Source: Methylobacterium sp. CB376 (GTDB lineage: Bacteria; Pseudomonadota; Alphaproteobacteria; Rhizobiales; Beijerinckiaceae). From it: a stretch of 64,000 nucleotides of DNA. Of this stretch, positions 8,957 through 18,736 are shown in pieces; within the stretch, counting starts at the first letter, position 1; the number at the start of each line of letters is the position of its first letter. Position numbers and translations under genes: made by a program. The stretch covers positions 744,001-808,000 of the forward strand of contig NZ_CP121648.1 of assembly GCF_029714205.1 (NCBI RefSeq), written 5' to 3'. Under the pieces are notes generated by a model, which worked only from the letters and a program-made list of their open reading frames with translations, was not told where the DNA came from and did no database searches.

Positions 8957-10381
8957 TCAGGCCGCGCGGGCCTGGTCCCGCAGGCGGCCGAGGCTCTCCT
9001 CCCGGCCGAGCACCGCCATCACGTCGAAGAGGCCCGGCGAGGTCGCGCGGCCGGTCAGGGCGGCCCGCAGGGGCTGGGCGACGTGGCCGAGCTTCACCGC
9101 GGCGGCCTCGGCGAAGTCGCGCACCGCCTGCTCGGTCGAGGCGGCGCTCCAGTCGGGCAGGGCCTCCAGCCGCGGCAGCACGCCCGCGAGCCGCTCGCGC
9201 CCGCCATTGCCGAGGAGCCCCTCGGCGCGCTCGTCGAGGGCGAGCGGGCGCGGGGCGTAGAGGTAGTAGGCGCTGTCGAGGAGTTCGATCAGCGTCTTGG
9301 CCCGCTCCTTGAGGCCCGGCATCGCGGCGAGGAAGCGCGCGCGCAGGGCGTCGTCGAACCGGGCGGGGAGGCCGCGGGCCGGCCCCTGGCTCGGCAGGAT
9401 CGCCTCGATCGCCGCCACCAGATCGGCGTCCGACGTCGCCCGGATGTACTGGCCGTTCAGGTTCTCCAGCTTGGCGAAGTCGAAGCGGGCGGGCGAGCGC
9501 CCGATCTGCTTGAGGTCGAAGGCCGCCACCATCTCCTCGGTGGAGAACACCTCCTGGTCGCCGTGGCTCCAGCCGAGCCGCACGAGGTAGTTGCGCAGGG
9601 CCGCGGGCAGGTAGCCGAGGCCCCGGTAGGCGTCGACGCCGAGCGCCCCGTGGCGCTTGGACAGCTTCGCCCCGTCCGGCCCGTGGATCAGCGGGATGTG
9701 CGACATGCTCGGCACGGTCCAGCCGAGGGCGTGGTAGATCTGCGTCTGCCGCGCCGCGTTGGTGAGGTGGTCGTCGCCGCGGATCACGTGGGTGACGCCC
9801 ATGTCGTGGTCGTCGACCACGACGGCCAGCATGTAGGTCGGCGTGCCGTCCGAGCGCAGCAGCACGAGGTCGTCGAGGTCCTTGTTCTGCCAGACGACGC
9901 GGCCCTGGACCTCGTCCTCGACCACGGTCTCGCCCTCGACGGGGGCGCGCAGGCGGATCACCGGCCTGACGCCGGGCGGGGCCTCGGAGGGGTTGCGGTC
10001 GCGCCAGCGGCCGTCGTAGCGCAGGGGGCGGCCCTCGCGGCGCGCCGCCTCGCGCATCTCGGTGAGTTCCTCGGGGCTCGCGTAGCAGCGATAGGCCCGC
10101 CCCGCCGCGAGCAGGCCCTCGGCCACCTCCCGGTGCCGGGCCGCGCGGGCGAACTGGTAGATCACGTCCCCGTCCCAGTCGAGGCCGAGCCAGGACAGGC
10201 CGTCGAGGATGGCCTCGATGGCGGCCTCGGTGGAGCGCTCGCGGTCCGTGTCCTCGATGCGCAGGAGCATCCGGCCGCCGTGCTTGCGGGCGTAGAGCCA
10301 GTTGAACAGCGCCGTGCGGCCTCCGCCGATGTGGAGGAAGCCCGTGGGCGACGGGGCGAAGCGCGTGACGACGGAGGACAT
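8957..10381 (-). CDS. gltX: Glutamate--tRNA ligase
   Basis: GltX charges tRNA-Glu. The 474-residue class Ic synthetase has the HIGH-type motif in [30 protein letters not shown], and the KMSKS-type motif AKLSKRHG. The C-terminal helical anticodon-binding region follows. The ATG at 10381 leaves only five residues before the catalytic domain, so it is favoured over longer upstream frames. It is divergent from comEC, as in related genomes. Confidence 0.96.
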   Translation of the reverse strand: MSSVVTRFAPSPTGFLHIGGGRTALFNWLYARKHGGRMLLRIEDTDRERSTEAAIEAILDGLSWLGLDWDGDVIYQFARAARHREVAEGLLAAGRAYRCYASPEELTEMREAARREGRPLRYDGRWRDRNPSEAPPGVRPVIRLRAPVEGETVVEDEVQGRVVWQNKDLDDLVLLRSDGTPTYMLAVVVDDHDMGVTHVIRGDDHLTNAARQTQIYHALGWTVPSMSHIPLIHGPDGAKLSKRHGALGVDAYRGLGYLPAALRNYLVRLGWSHGDQEVFSTEEMVAAFDLKQIGRSPARFDFAKLENLNGQYIRATSDADLVAAIEAILPSQGPARGLPARFDDALRARFLAAMPGLKERAKTLIELLDSAYYLYAPRPLALDERAEGLLGNGGRERLAGVLPRLEALPDWSAASTEQAVRDFAEAAAVKLGHVAQPLRAALTGRATSPGLFDVMAVLGREESLGRLRDQARAA

Positions 10382-10512
10382 CAGCAACGGGAACCGGTCA
10401 GCAGGAGGTGGGGACGGAGACCGGTGGGCGAAGATAGGTCCGGTCGACCCGTCGGCGACCCGTCCTGTAGCATGCGCGCGACCGGCCGTTAAGAAATCCA
10501 CGGGGCGCGGCG

Positions 10513-12729
10513 ATGGCGCGCGGAGAGGCGGGGACCGGGCTCGCGGTGCGGAGCGCCGCCGCGCTCGCGGCGGTCGCCCGCCCCGGCGATCTCGCGCGGG
10601 GCATCGGGACATGGACGGCGCGCCGCCTCGCCGAGGAGGCGGCGCAGCGCCGCCTGTTTCCCTGGCTCGCCGTCGCCTTCGGGGCGGGCATCCTCCTGGT
10701 CTTCGCGGGGGCGGACGGGCCGCCCGCCCCGGCGGCGCCGCTCGTCGTGGCCGGCCTGAGCGCGGCCGCGGCGATCGGCCTGCGCGCCCGGCCGGCCTCG
10801 CGCGCGGGCGCCCTCGGGCTCTGCGCCTTCCTGTGCGGCTTTTCGGCGGCGGCCTACCGGATCGGGGACGTGGCGGCCCCGGTCCTCGCCCGGACCTTGG
10901 TCGCGCCGCTCGCGGGCTTCGTCGAGGGGCTCGACGAGCGCGAGGAGGGCGCGCGGCTCGTGGTGCGGGTGGTGCGCCTCGGCGACCTTCCCGCCGGGGA
11001 GCGGCCGGAGCGGGTGCGCGTGTCCTACCGCAAGGCCGCGCCGCTGCGGCCGGGCGACTTCATCGAGGCGAAGGCGCGGCTGCTGCCGCCCCCGGAGCCG
11101 GCGCGGCCGGGCGGCTACGACTTCGCCCGCGACGCCTATTTCCGCGGCATCGGCGCGGTGGGCTCGCTCCTCGGCGCGATCGCGGTGCGGGAGCCGCCCG
11201 CCCCGCCTCCCCTCTCGCTGCGCGTCGCCGCCGCGATCGACGACGCCCGCAACGCCCTGACCCGGCGCATCACCGACGCCAATGGCGGCCAGGCCGGGGC
11301 GGTCGCCGCGGCCCTCGTCACCGGCAAGCGCGGGCTCATCGACGGGCCCACCAACGACAGCCTGCGGGCGGCCGGGATCTACCACGTCGTGTCGATCTCC
11401 GGGCTCCACATGGTGCTGGCGGCGGGGGTGGTGTTCTGGCTCGCCCGGGCGCTCCTCGCCCTCGTCCCGGGCCTCGCCCTGTTCTGGCCGATCAAGAAGA
11501 TCGCGGCCGGCCTCGGCATGGCCGGGGTGACCGGCTACTGCGTCTTCTCCGGCTGGGACATCGCGGCCGAGCGCTCCCTGATCATGACGCTGATCATGCT
11601 GGGGGCGATCCTGGTCGACCGGCCGGCCCTGTCCCTGCGCAACCTCGCCCTCGCGGCCCTGATCGCCCTCGCCCGCGAGCCCGAGGGGCTGCTCGGCCCG
11701 AGCTTCCAGATGTCCTTCGCGGCGGTGGCGGGCCTCGTCGCCTGCGCGCGGCTCCTCGACGGGCGGCTCTTCGCGGCGCCGGGGGCCGGGCCGCTCGGGC
11801 GCGCCCTCGCCTGGGTCGCCGGCACCCTGGTCGGCACGCTCGCGACGACGCTGGTGGCCCAGGTCGCGACCGCCCCCTTCGCCACCTACCACTTCCAGAA
11901 CATCCAGCCCTTCGGGGTGGTCGGCAACGCCCTCACCCTGCCCCTGGTCTCGGTGGTGGTGATGCCGGCCGCCGTCCTCGGCATGCTCGCCTACCCCTTC
12001 ACCCTCGACCGGCCGGTCTGGTGGACCATGGGCCTCGCGGTGCGGGGCATGCTCGACATCTCGGCCTGGATCGCGGGCTTCGACCACGCGGTGGTGATCG
12101 TGCCGGCCTTCGGGGCGGGGGCGCTCGGGCTCCTCACCGCCGCGCTCCTGCTCCTGACCCTGCCGAGCCCGCGGCTGCGCGTCCTCGGCGTGCTGCCGGC
12201 CCTCGTCGGCGTCGCGCTCGCCGCCAGGGCCGAGCGGCCCGACCTCTACGTCGATCGCGAGGGGGCGGGCGCGGCGCTGCGGGGGGCGGACGGGCGCCTC
12301 GCCAGCCTCGGCCGGCCGCCGGCCTTCGGCCTGGAACAATGGCTGCGCGCGGACGGCGATGCCCGCCCGCGCGGCGACCCGAGCCTCGCCCGGGCCGAGC
12401 GCTGCGACGCGGTGGGCTGCGTCGCCACCGCCCGCAACGGCTGGCGGGTCGCCCTGGTCAGGGACAAGCGCGCCTTCGAGGCGGATTGCGCCCGGGCCGA
12501 CATCGTCATCGCGCGGGCGACGGCGCCGCCGGGCTGCGCGGCGCGGCTCGTCCTCGACCGGGCCTTCCTGGCCGCCCACGGCGCCACGACGGTGCGCTTC
12601 GCCCCCGAGGGACCGGTCGTGACGACGGCCCGCCGCCCCGGCGGGCAGCCGGCCTGGCGCCCGCCCGCCCCGCCGCTCCCCGCGCCGGCCCCCGCCCCGG
12701 AGGCCGAGGAGGCCGAGCGGGAGCCGTGA
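10513..12729 (+). CDS. comEC: ComEC/Rec2-family DNA uptake channel protein
   Basis: ComEC forms the inner membrane channel for single-stranded DNA entry in natural transformation. The 738-residue protein has an N-terminal hydrophobic region and DUF4131-type OB-like domain (about 50-220), then the multi-span competence core with [16 protein letters not shown] and [12 protein letters not shown]. The C-terminal hydrolase-like part is short (about 60-100 residues before a Pro-rich tail), so the full metallo-beta-lactamase domain of longer ComEC proteins is reduced or absent. Many non-transformable alphaproteobacteria keep this gene, so competence is not implied. Confidence 0.9.
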   Translation: MARGEAGTGLAVRSAAALAAVARPGDLARGIGTWTARRLAEEAAQRRLFPWLAVAFGAGILLVFAGADGPPAPAAPLVVAGLSAAAAIGLRARPASRAGALGLCAFLCGFSAAAYRIGDVAAPVLARTLVAPLAGFVEGLDEREEGARLVVRVVRLGDLPAGERPERVRVSYRKAAPLRPGDFIEAKARLLPPPEPARPGGYDFARDAYFRGIGAVGSLLGAIAVREPPAPPPLSLRVAAAIDDARNALTRRITDANGGQAGAVAAALVTGKRGLIDGPTNDSLRAAGIYHVVSISGLHMVLAAGVVFWLARALLALVPGLALFWPIKKIAAGLGMAGVTGYCVFSGWDIAAERSLIMTLIMLGAILVDRPALSLRNLALAALIALAREPEGLLGPSFQMSFAAVAGLVACARLLDGRLFAAPGAGPLGRALAWVAGTLVGTLATTLVAQVATAPFATYHFQNIQPFGVVGNALTLPLVSVVVMPAAVLGMLAYPFTLDRPVWWTMGLAVRGMLDISAWIAGFDHAVVIVPAFGAGALGLLTAALLLLTLPSPRLRVLGVLPALVGVALAARAERPDLYVDREGAGAALRGADGRLASLGRPPAFGLEQWLRADGDARPRGDPSLARAERCDAVGCVATARNGWRVALVRDKRAFEADCARADIVIARATAPPGCAARLVLDRAFLAAHGATTVRFAPEGPVVTTARRPGGQPAWRPPAPPLPAPAPAPEAEEAEREP

Positions 12730-13080
12730 GCCGGCGCCGCGCGAGGAGCCGGGCAGCTTGCCCTCGCGGATTAAACTGCTTAGCTTCATTCGCAGCCCCC
12801 GCCCGGCACCTCCGGTGCGTGCTCGCGAGCGCGGGCTGACGGCCCGCCGGTGCGGGCTCACGGCCCGCCGGTGCGGGCTCACGGCCGTCCCTGCGGGGGC
12901 GATCGCGCGGCCCGCAGGGCCGCCGACATCGGGCGCCCCGCCGCGGCACCCCGCGTCTTCGCGCCTGGACCGGGCGCGGAAGGCGCTTTTCCACCGCCCG
13001 TCGGACGCGGCCGCCCTCGGCGCCGGTGCGACCGGACCTCCGCGGGCCCCCGGCCCGCTCCCTGCGCGAGAGGACACGCG
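12730..13080. other. Intergenic region after comEC, with tandem repeats
   Basis: This 351-bp spacer has no convincing gene. At 12831-12886 a 21-bp unit, GCGGGCTCACGGCCCGCCGGT, is repeated about 2.7 times. Each unit contains GGGC and GCCC arms, so the transcript could fold into successive hairpins. Confidence 0.65.
12831..12886. repeat. 21-bp tandem repeat, about 2.7 units
   Basis: Units run 12831-12851, 12852-12872 and a partial 12873-12886. The first differs from the second by one base (GCTGAC for GCTCAC). Unlike most other arrays here it lacks the GGCAAG core. Confidence 0.85.
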
Positions 13081-13371
13081 ATGATCGATCACGAGCGCCG
13101 CCTGCTCATGAAGGCCGCCCGCACCGAGGAGGGCCGCATCTCGGTGAAGCGCGACCCCGACCGCTCCTGGCCGGGCGACCACAGCCGGCTCTGCGCCCTG
13201 GAGAACGAGGGTCACCTGCACTTCCTGGGCGAGCAGGCCGGTCCGCATATCGGCGGCACCTTCGCGGTCTGGCAGATCACCGAGCGCGGGCGCGCCACGC
13301 TGCGGCGCAAGGAGGCCGCGCCGCGGGGGCGCGACGCGGTGCCGTTTGGGGTCGAGGCCCGGCAGGGTTAA
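13081..13371 (+). CDS. Small protein of unknown function
   Basis: The 96-residue soluble protein is not recognised. It has a basic N terminus (MIDHERRLLMKAARTEEGRISVKRDP), a central LCALENEGHLHFLGEQ and a C-terminal VWQITERGRATLRRKEA that resembles the last helix and wing of a winged helix. A DNA-binding role is possible but not shown. The start is the ATG that begins the only long frame, with GAGAGGA just upstream. Another small unknown gene follows 51 bp later on the same strand. Confidence 0.6.
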   Translation: MIDHERRLLMKAARTEEGRISVKRDPDRSWPGDHSRLCALENEGHLHFLGEQAGPHIGGTFAVWQITERGRATLRRKEAAPRGRDAVPFGVEARQG

Positions 13372-13422
13372 CATGCCTCGCGCCGTCAGCTCGGGCGGCA
13401 GGTGGCCGGCCTGTGAGGAGCG

Positions 13423-13836
13423 ATGGAATTCGTCTGCGACGCCGAGGGGGGCAAGACCTGGTTCCGCATCGAGACCGAGGCGGAGGCGATCCGCGAATCG
13501 GCCCTGATGGGTCACGCCGTCGAGAAGCACTTCCGGCAGGCGGAGGCCCGCGCCCGGGCCTCCTACGTGCCGCCGCCCGGTCCCTTCATCGAGCGGGAGA
13601 TCGGCCTCAAGGCGCACCTCGCCCGCACGATGCCGCGCTTCTACACCCTGCGCGACCCGGAGGGCGGCGGGCTCGCCACCGCCATGGTGCCGCAGCGCGA
13701 GGATGCCTGCCCGATCATCGTCGGGCAGGGCAACCGCGACCCCTACGTGGCGCACGCGGCGGCGATCCGGACGCTCGCCGCCCATCTCGGGCGCGACCTC
13801 GACCGGACGCGGTGCTACCCCTACGGGCGGGGGTAG
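13423..13836 (+). CDS. Hypothetical protein, 137 residues
   Basis: The product is not recognised. It is soluble, with a mixed composition, no signal peptide and no membrane segment. Recognisable stretches are MEFVCDAEGGKTWFRIETE and the C-terminal [17 protein letters not shown] lies 5 bp before the ATG, which supports the start. It probably shares a transcript with the gene at 13081. Confidence 0.62.
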   Translation: MEFVCDAEGGKTWFRIETEAEAIRESALMGHAVEKHFRQAEARARASYVPPPGPFIEREIGLKAHLARTMPRFYTLRDPEGGGLATAMVPQREDACPIIVGQGNRDPYVAHAAAIRTLAAHLGRDLDRTRCYPYGRG

Positions 13837-13946
13837 CGGCGCGGCGGCGCTCACACCCGTGCGGTCCCATCGTCCCTCCGTGGCGGCAGCGCCAAGCCAG
13901 GCAGGCCGAGCACCGATCGATTGATCCGCTGTCGTATCACGACCTC

Positions 13947-14299
13947 TCAGGGCAGCGCCCCGATGAGGCGCTTGGCGTCCGTGACGATGGTCTCGCAGGC
14001 GCGCCGGTTGCCCTCGCGATCCTCGGCCAGGGCCTCCTGGATCAGCAGCCGGGCCGCCGCGACGGCTCCCGGGTCGGCGTCAGCTGCGGGTCGCTCGGCG
14101 TCCCCTGGAGGAGTCGCGGCAGGGCCTTCGATCCCGTGGTCAGGCTGTGGCCGGGTTCGAGGCCCGCCACGCGCAAGGCGCCCGGGCTGTCGAGCCGGCG
14201 CTGCAGGGCGGCGACCTGATCGGCGCAGGGAGAGGCGAGAGCGTGCCCTCCGGCGAGCCCCGAGAGAGCACAGCAGAGGGCGAGGAAGGCAGCACGCAT
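13947..14299 (-). pseudogene. Secreted small protein with an apparent frameshift
   Basis: Reading begins at ATG 14299 with a signal peptide (AAFLALCCALSGLAGGHALA) and a mature start SPCADQVAALQRRLDSPGALR. The frame then drifts to a stop at 14042. A second frame carries on with ADPGAVAAARLLIQEALAED and DREGNRRACETIVTDAKRLIGALP to 13947. Joining them near 14090 gives a plausible secreted helical protein of about 117 residues. The shift equals the loss of one base. Function is unknown; it could be a true pseudogene or a consensus error. Confidence 0.5.
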
Positions 14300-14316
14300 C
14301 GGGATCGTCCATCCTG

Positions 14317-14392
14317 AGCATCATTCGCCGAAGCGGTCACCGCTTCGGCGGCGACGATGATGCGAAGACGGAAGTCTAAGCAGAAGCGCCGC
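14317..14392. repeat. Palindromic dispersed repeat, copy 1 (about 75 bp)
   Basis: This matches 38631-38705 with one indel. The core is symmetric: AGCATCATTCGCCGAA pairs imperfectly with TTCGGCGGC and ATGATGC. It lies just upstream of the minus-strand gene starting at 14299. Confidence 0.8.
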
Positions 14393-14511
14393 ACGCCGTT
14401 CTGCCGAGTCGGGCGGGTCCGCGACCGCGCCGGACGCCACCCGTGTGCGCCGCAGCAGGGGGCGGGGCCTTGATGCCGATCAAGGCCGTCCCGCGCGGCG
14501 GCCGCGGGACC

Positions 14512-14985
14512 TCAGCCCGCCCGGGCCCTGCGCAGCCGCACGATGGCGCGGTCGAGGGCGCCCAGGAACGCCGAGCGATCCTTGGCGGAGAAGGGCCGCG
14601 GGCCGCCCGAGACGAGGCCTGCCTCGCGCAGATCCTGCATCAGGTTGCGGGTCGCCAGGGCCATCCCGATCGAGGATTCCGTGAACGCCTTCCCGGTGGG
14701 GGCGAGCACCGTCGCGCCGGAGCGCACGCAGCGGTCGGCGAGCGGCACGTCGGCCGTGACCACGACGGCGCGCGGGCCCGCCCGCTCAGCGATCCAGTCG
14801 TCCGCCGCGTCGAGGCGTCCGGGCACCACGACGCGCTCGATCCAGGGCTCGCGGGGAACGTTGATGAAGCTGTTGGCGACCACGAAGACGCGCAGCCCGT
14901 GGCGGGCCGCGACGCGGTAGACCTCGTCCTTCACCGGACAGGCATCCGCGTCCACGAAGACCGCGATCTCATCCGACTCACTCAC
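14512..14985 (-). CDS. UPF0178 (YaiI/DUF188) family protein
   Basis: The 157-residue protein belongs to the YaiI family, a PIN-like fold of unknown cellular role. Family marks are [31 protein letters not shown], the aspartates in ADDWI and [12 protein letters not shown], and [19 protein letters not shown]. The GTG at 14985 was chosen because it places VFVDADACP about 8 residues from the N terminus, as in homologues. The frame stays open upstream only into low-complexity sequence. Confidence 0.85.
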   Translation of the reverse strand: MSESDEIAVFVDADACPVKDEVYRVAARHGLRVFVVANSFINVPREPWIERVVVPGRLDAADDWIAERAGPRAVVVTADVPLADRCVRSGATVLAPTGKAFTESSIGMALATRNLMQDLREAGLVSGGPRPFSAKDRSAFLGALDRAIVRLRRARAG

Positions 14986-15063
14986 GCCGATCTCCCGCGC
15001 TGCGGGCGGCGGGAGCGGGTCCGGCGCGGCCGCCCGGCCACCGACCGTCCAGGTGGTTGCCCG

Positions 15064-15095
15064 GCGCGGCGGCGGCAAGGCGCGGCGGCGGCAAG
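15064..15095. repeat. Two exact 16-bp units ending in GGCAAG
   Basis: GCGCGGCGGCGGCAAG occurs twice in tandem, followed by a partial third copy. It sits between the stop of the NarL-type regulator and the start of the YaiI-family gene. Confidence 0.8.
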
Positions 15096-15111
15096 GCGCG
15101 GGGGCGGCCCG

Positions 15112-15765
15112 TCAGCATGGATCGGCGGCGAGGCGGATCGCGACCGCCTCCCGGTGCCGCAGGGCGAAGCGGACCAGCCCGGGCCGGTCGCCGGCCCGGA
15201 CCCGCTCGCGGATCACCGCCACCTCGTTCGAGACGGTCTTCGCGCTGACCAGCAGCGCCTCTGCCGCCTGCCGCTGGGAGCGGCCCTCGGCCATGAGCCG
15301 CAGGATCCGCAGCTGGCGCCCCGTCAGCCCGTCGAGCGGGTCCGCGGACCGGGCGGGCGCGGCCAGGGCGAGGGCCAGGTCGGCCGTCAGGTAGCCCTTG
15401 CCGGCGCGGACCCGGCGATAGGCGCGGGCGAACTCGGCGAGCCCCGCGGCCTTGCTCACGTAGCCGAGGGCGCCCGCGCGCAGGGCCAGTGGGGCGAGGC
15501 CGGGCGCATCGCACCGGCTGAAGACCAGCACGCGCGGGGCCGGATCGCGCTCGCGCAGCAGGCGCCGGATCAGGGCGAGCCCGCCGAGCGGCGCCCCCAG
15601 GAAGGCCAGGTCGGTGACGACGAGGGACGGCCGATGCACCCGGGCCAGGCGCTCGCCCTCCTCCGGGCTGCCGGCCGTCAGGACGGTGGCCCCCATGGGT
15701 TCCAGCAGCCCGCGCAGCGCGTCGCGGACGATCGGGTGACCGTCGACGAGCAGCACCCCGTCCAT
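15112..15765 (-). CDS. NarL/FixJ-type response regulator
   Basis: The 217-residue protein has an N-terminal receiver (1-120) and a C-terminal LuxR-type HTH (about 140-205, LTGRQLRILRLMAEGRSQRQ and SAKTVSNEVAVIRERV). The phospho-acceptor Asp lies in VVTDLAFLG and the conserved Lys in GYVSKAAGL. The acidic pocket, normally DD, reads LLVDGHPIV here, so one acidic residue is lost. It begins 21 bp after the TonB receptor stop, so the two probably share a transcript. No cognate kinase is adjacent; the hybrid kinase at 19033 is a possible partner. Confidence 0.87.
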   Translation of the reverse strand: MDGVLLVDGHPIVRDALRGLLEPMGATVLTAGSPEEGERLARVHRPSLVVTDLAFLGAPLGGLALIRRLLRERDPAPRVLVFSRCDAPGLAPLALRAGALGYVSKAAGLAEFARAYRRVRAGKGYLTADLALALAAPARSADPLDGLTGRQLRILRLMAEGRSQRQAAEALLVSAKTVSNEVAVIRERVRAGDRPGLVRFALRHREAVAIRLAADPC

Positions 15766-15786
15766 CGCCGCGCGTCCCGGCGCTCC

Positions 15787-18285
15787 TCACCAGGTCACGC
15801 GCATGCCGCCGTAGACCGAGAGCGGCTGCAGCAGGGTCGTGCTGCGCGGGTCGGTCAGCGCATAGCGGTTCGCGAAGGCCGCGCTCGGCTCGATGAACGT
15901 CCCGAAATTCGCCACCCGCGTGTTGGTCAGGTTCGTCACCAGACCGAACAGCTGCACCTCCCGCGACACTTGATAGCTCGTCGTCAGGTTCACCAGCGCG
16001 TAGGGCGCCAGCTTCCGGTTCAGGTTCGACTCGTCGCCCCGGAAAAACGACGACGAGAACGCCGCCACGTTCATCCCGAGCCGCCACTCCGGCGTCACCG
16101 CGACCTCGAACCCCGCCTTGATCTGGTGCTCGGGCACCAGCGGAACCTTGTTGCCCGGACGCACCCGGATCAGCCCGTCCCCGCTCGCCAGGGGGTTGTT
16201 GGGCGACGACAACTCGCCCTGGAACTGGAAGGTCGCGTCGATCAGCGCGTAGTTGGCATAGAGGCTCACCCGCTCCGCCGCGTACTCCGCCGCCACCTCC
16301 ACACCCTGGCGCCGGGTCGCCGGCACGTTCACGTAGTAGCCCCGGGCCGCGTTGCCCGGCACCGCTACCTGCAGGATGTCGTGGGTCAGGTCGGTGCGGA
16401 ACAGGCCGAGCTTGTAGCTCAGCAGCCCGCCCTCGTAGAAGTCCGGCACCGCGCCGCGCAGGCCCGCCTCGTAGGTCTGGGCCTCGACCTGCTTGAGCGG
16501 CGGGTCGGCGACCAGCGAGTTGGGCAGCAGGCAGGGCCGGTTCGGGTTGGCGCAGGCGAGTTCGAGCGGGGTCGGAGCGCGGTTGGACTCGGAGTAGCCG
16601 CCGTAGAGGCTGAGCCAGGGCGCGACCCTGTAGGTCAGGCCGGCAACCGGGTTGACGCGGGTGTAGTAGTGGGTGCCGGTGACGTCGGGCGAGAAGCCGG
16701 TCAGGTCCCGGGTCGCGATGCGGGCGAAGTTCAGGCGGGCGCCGGCGGTGAGCGAGAGTTGCTCGGTGAGGTCGAAAGTGTCGAGGGCGTAGAGGCCCAT
16801 GTAGAGGTTGGAGCCGATCACGCTGCTGGGAGCGATGCCGAGGGCGGCGGCGGTGCGCAGGGGCCCGGTGCCGAGGCCCGGGACGAGCCCGTAGGTGAGG
16901 TTGAGCGGGTCGGTGGTGACGCTCAGATCCGGGTTGATGAGGCCGAGCAGGCTGGCGGACTTGAAGCTGTAATCGGCGACGTCGATGCTGCCGCCGAGGA
17001 TGAAGGTGTTGCCGTGATCGAGGAGGCGGTCGCGGTTGGTGGCCTGGAGCGAGCCGCCCCAGCCGGTCGCCTCGGTCTTGACCGTGTCGAGGGTGCCGTA
17101 CGGGATGCCCGCCCGGAACGGAACCCTCTCGCCGTTCGGTCCCAGGATCAGGAACTGGTTGCGGAACTGGGCCTGGGTCTGGCCGGGCGCGGCGGTGAAC
17201 CCGTCATCCTCGAAGCAGAGGAAGCCGCGGAAGTTGGAGCGGGTGCTGCAATTCTCGAAGTTGCCGTCGTTGCCGTCCACGTAGCGCTGGCTGAAGCGGC
17301 GCAGGTAGGCGTTGCCCGCCAGGTCCCAGCCCGGCGTCAGGCTGACCCGCCCGGTGACCTGGATCTGCCCGACCTCGGTGTCGGTGGTCTGCGGGTTGGT
17401 GAAGATCGCCCGCTCGTCCGCGCGGCTCAGGTCGACCGGGGTCGCCGCGGCGGCGCCGAAGAAGGTCTTGGCGCCCGAGGCGATGAGGTGGAACTCGGAA
17501 TCGAGGCTGCGGTGGCCGAGATCGGCGTAGACCCGGCCGATCTCGGAGGGCGACCTGTAGCGCCAGCCGTCGTCCTTGAGCCCCTCGCCCGCGAAGTAGA
17601 AGCTCCACGGCCCGACCACCTCGCCGTACTGCAGGGTGCCCAGGATGCGCCCGTCCGAGCCGCCCGCCACCGAGACCTCGCGGCCCTGCCAGGTGAAGCC
17701 GTTCTTCATCTCGACGTTGACCGCCCCGCCCAGCGCGTTGAGGCCGAAGATCGGGTTGCCGGTGACGATGTCGATGCGGTTGATGGCGACGGAGGGGATC
17801 AGGTCCCAGTTGACGACGTCGCCGAAGGCCTCGTTGATGCGGGTGCCGTTCTGGTAGACGGCGAGGCCCTGGGGAGCGCCCTGGACCGGCGAGGCGTCGA
17901 AGCCGCGATAGGTAAGGGTCTGGCGGAAACCGTTGCCCTGGCCGTCGGAGAGGCTGACGCCCGGGGTGGTGCGGGCGAGCGTGAAGGTGGGATCGAGGGT
18001 GGCGCGGTCCTGCGCGATCTGGCGGGCCGAGACGGTCTCGACCGTGAAGGGGACCTTGGCGAGCGGCAGGGCGCCGCCGGCGGCGACGGGGGCGCCGCCC
18101 TCCGCGCGGCGCAGGCCGCCCGCGCCCGCGACCGGGGTGACCGGGACCACGTCGATCTGCTCGAGGGCGATCGGGCCACTCTGGGCGGCCGCCGGTCCGA
18201 CGAGGACGGGCGCGGTGCAATGCGCGAGAACCGTCGTGACCAAGAGAGCGCGGCGCAGCGCCACCATCGTGTTCCCCCGATTCAT
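15787..18285 (-). CDS. TonB-dependent outer membrane receptor
   Basis: The 832-residue protein has a signal peptide (cleavage after PAAAQ), a TonB-box-like IDVVPVTP, a plug domain (about 80-200, with TLTYRGFDAS and NPIFGLNALGGAVNVEM) and a 22-strand-type barrel ending in a C-terminal Trp (GGMRVTW). Such receptors import siderophores, cobalamin, metals or sugars using TonB energy. The ligand cannot be read from the sequence. The AT-richer upstream region (18286-18760) probably holds its promoter. A response regulator follows in the same direction. Confidence 0.92.
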   Translation of the reverse strand: MNRGNTMVALRRALLVTTVLAHCTAPVLVGPAAAQSGPIALEQIDVVPVTPVAGAGGLRRAEGGAPVAAGGALPLAKVPFTVETVSARQIAQDRATLDPTFTLARTTPGVSLSDGQGNGFRQTLTYRGFDASPVQGAPQGLAVYQNGTRINEAFGDVVNWDLIPSVAINRIDIVTGNPIFGLNALGGAVNVEMKNGFTWQGREVSVAGGSDGRILGTLQYGEVVGPWSFYFAGEGLKDDGWRYRSPSEIGRVYADLGHRSLDSEFHLIASGAKTFFGAAAATPVDLSRADERAIFTNPQTTDTEVGQIQVTGRVSLTPGWDLAGNAYLRRFSQRYVDGNDGNFENCSTRSNFRGFLCFEDDGFTAAPGQTQAQFRNQFLILGPNGERVPFRAGIPYGTLDTVKTEATGWGGSLQATNRDRLLDHGNTFILGGSIDVADYSFKSASLLGLINPDLSVTTDPLNLTYGLVPGLGTGPLRTAAALGIAPSSVIGSNLYMGLYALDTFDLTEQLSLTAGARLNFARIATRDLTGFSPDVTGTHYYTRVNPVAGLTYRVAPWLSLYGGYSESNRAPTPLELACANPNRPCLLPNSLVADPPLKQVEAQTYEAGLRGAVPDFYEGGLLSYKLGLFRTDLTHDILQVAVPGNAARGYYVNVPATRRQGVEVAAEYAAERVSLYANYALIDATFQFQGELSSPNNPLASGDGLIRVRPGNKVPLVPEHQIKAGFEVAVTPEWRLGMNVAAFSSSFFRGDESNLNRKLAPYALVNLTTSYQVSREVQLFGLVTNLTNTRVANFGTFIEPSAAFANRYALTDPRSTTLLQPLSVYGGMRVTW

Positions 18286-18736
18286 GAGAATTTCTTAGAT
18301 ATCGCGGAGCCGTTCCCGCCTTCTCGGCATACGAAAACCGCGTTTCAGCCGCAATCGACCAGCCATCTCGGCGCGATCACCGGCATTGGATCATCGCGAT
18401 GGGGCGCAAACTGTATCATAATCATCACATCTGGCCGAGACGAATGGGAAATTCTCTCGGGAATACTTAGGAATCAATTTTGCCGCTTGTTCCCGGCCGG
18501 GGCGCGTCGCCGCGCCGCGCGGCCCGGCACCGCCATCGGTCCGTTCTTCACGCAACCGTAACCGTCTTCCGACCGCAAACGTCTCCGTATTTCATCATTT
18601 TTGCTATCCGAAAGCGTTTTGATCCGGACAGATGCCGGTGAATATCAGACATTCATCCTGATTTGATCGCCCAGATCGTCGTGCGTGACGGCTCTTTCTT
18701 CCGAAGAGACGCGCGTGGAAATTTCGCCATCGTCAC
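18286..18736. promoter_or_regulatory. AT-richer upstream region of the TonB receptor
   Basis: This stretch is clearly less GC-rich than its surroundings. Around 18412-18432 it reads TGTATCATAATCATCACAT, which on the minus strand vaguely resembles the GAT/AAT spacing of a Fur-type box, but does not match it well. No riboswitch core was recognised. It likely contains the receptor promoter. Confidence 0.35.

Noticed and set aside
15787..18285. Assignment of the TonB receptor to a specific metal, such as lanthanides
   Set aside because: No linked lanthanide, siderophore or cobalamin genes and no ligand-specific motif support it.
14443..18561. Very long open frame on the plus strand, about 1370 codons
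   Set aside because: It lies antisense to the YaiI-family gene, the NarL-type regulator and the TonB receptor, all with clear families. Its peptide is Arg/Gly/Ala-rich with no domain.
18286..18736. Cobalamin or other riboswitch upstream of the TonB receptor
   Set aside because: No conserved core of a known riboswitch was found on the coding strand; AT-rich promoter DNA explains the composition.
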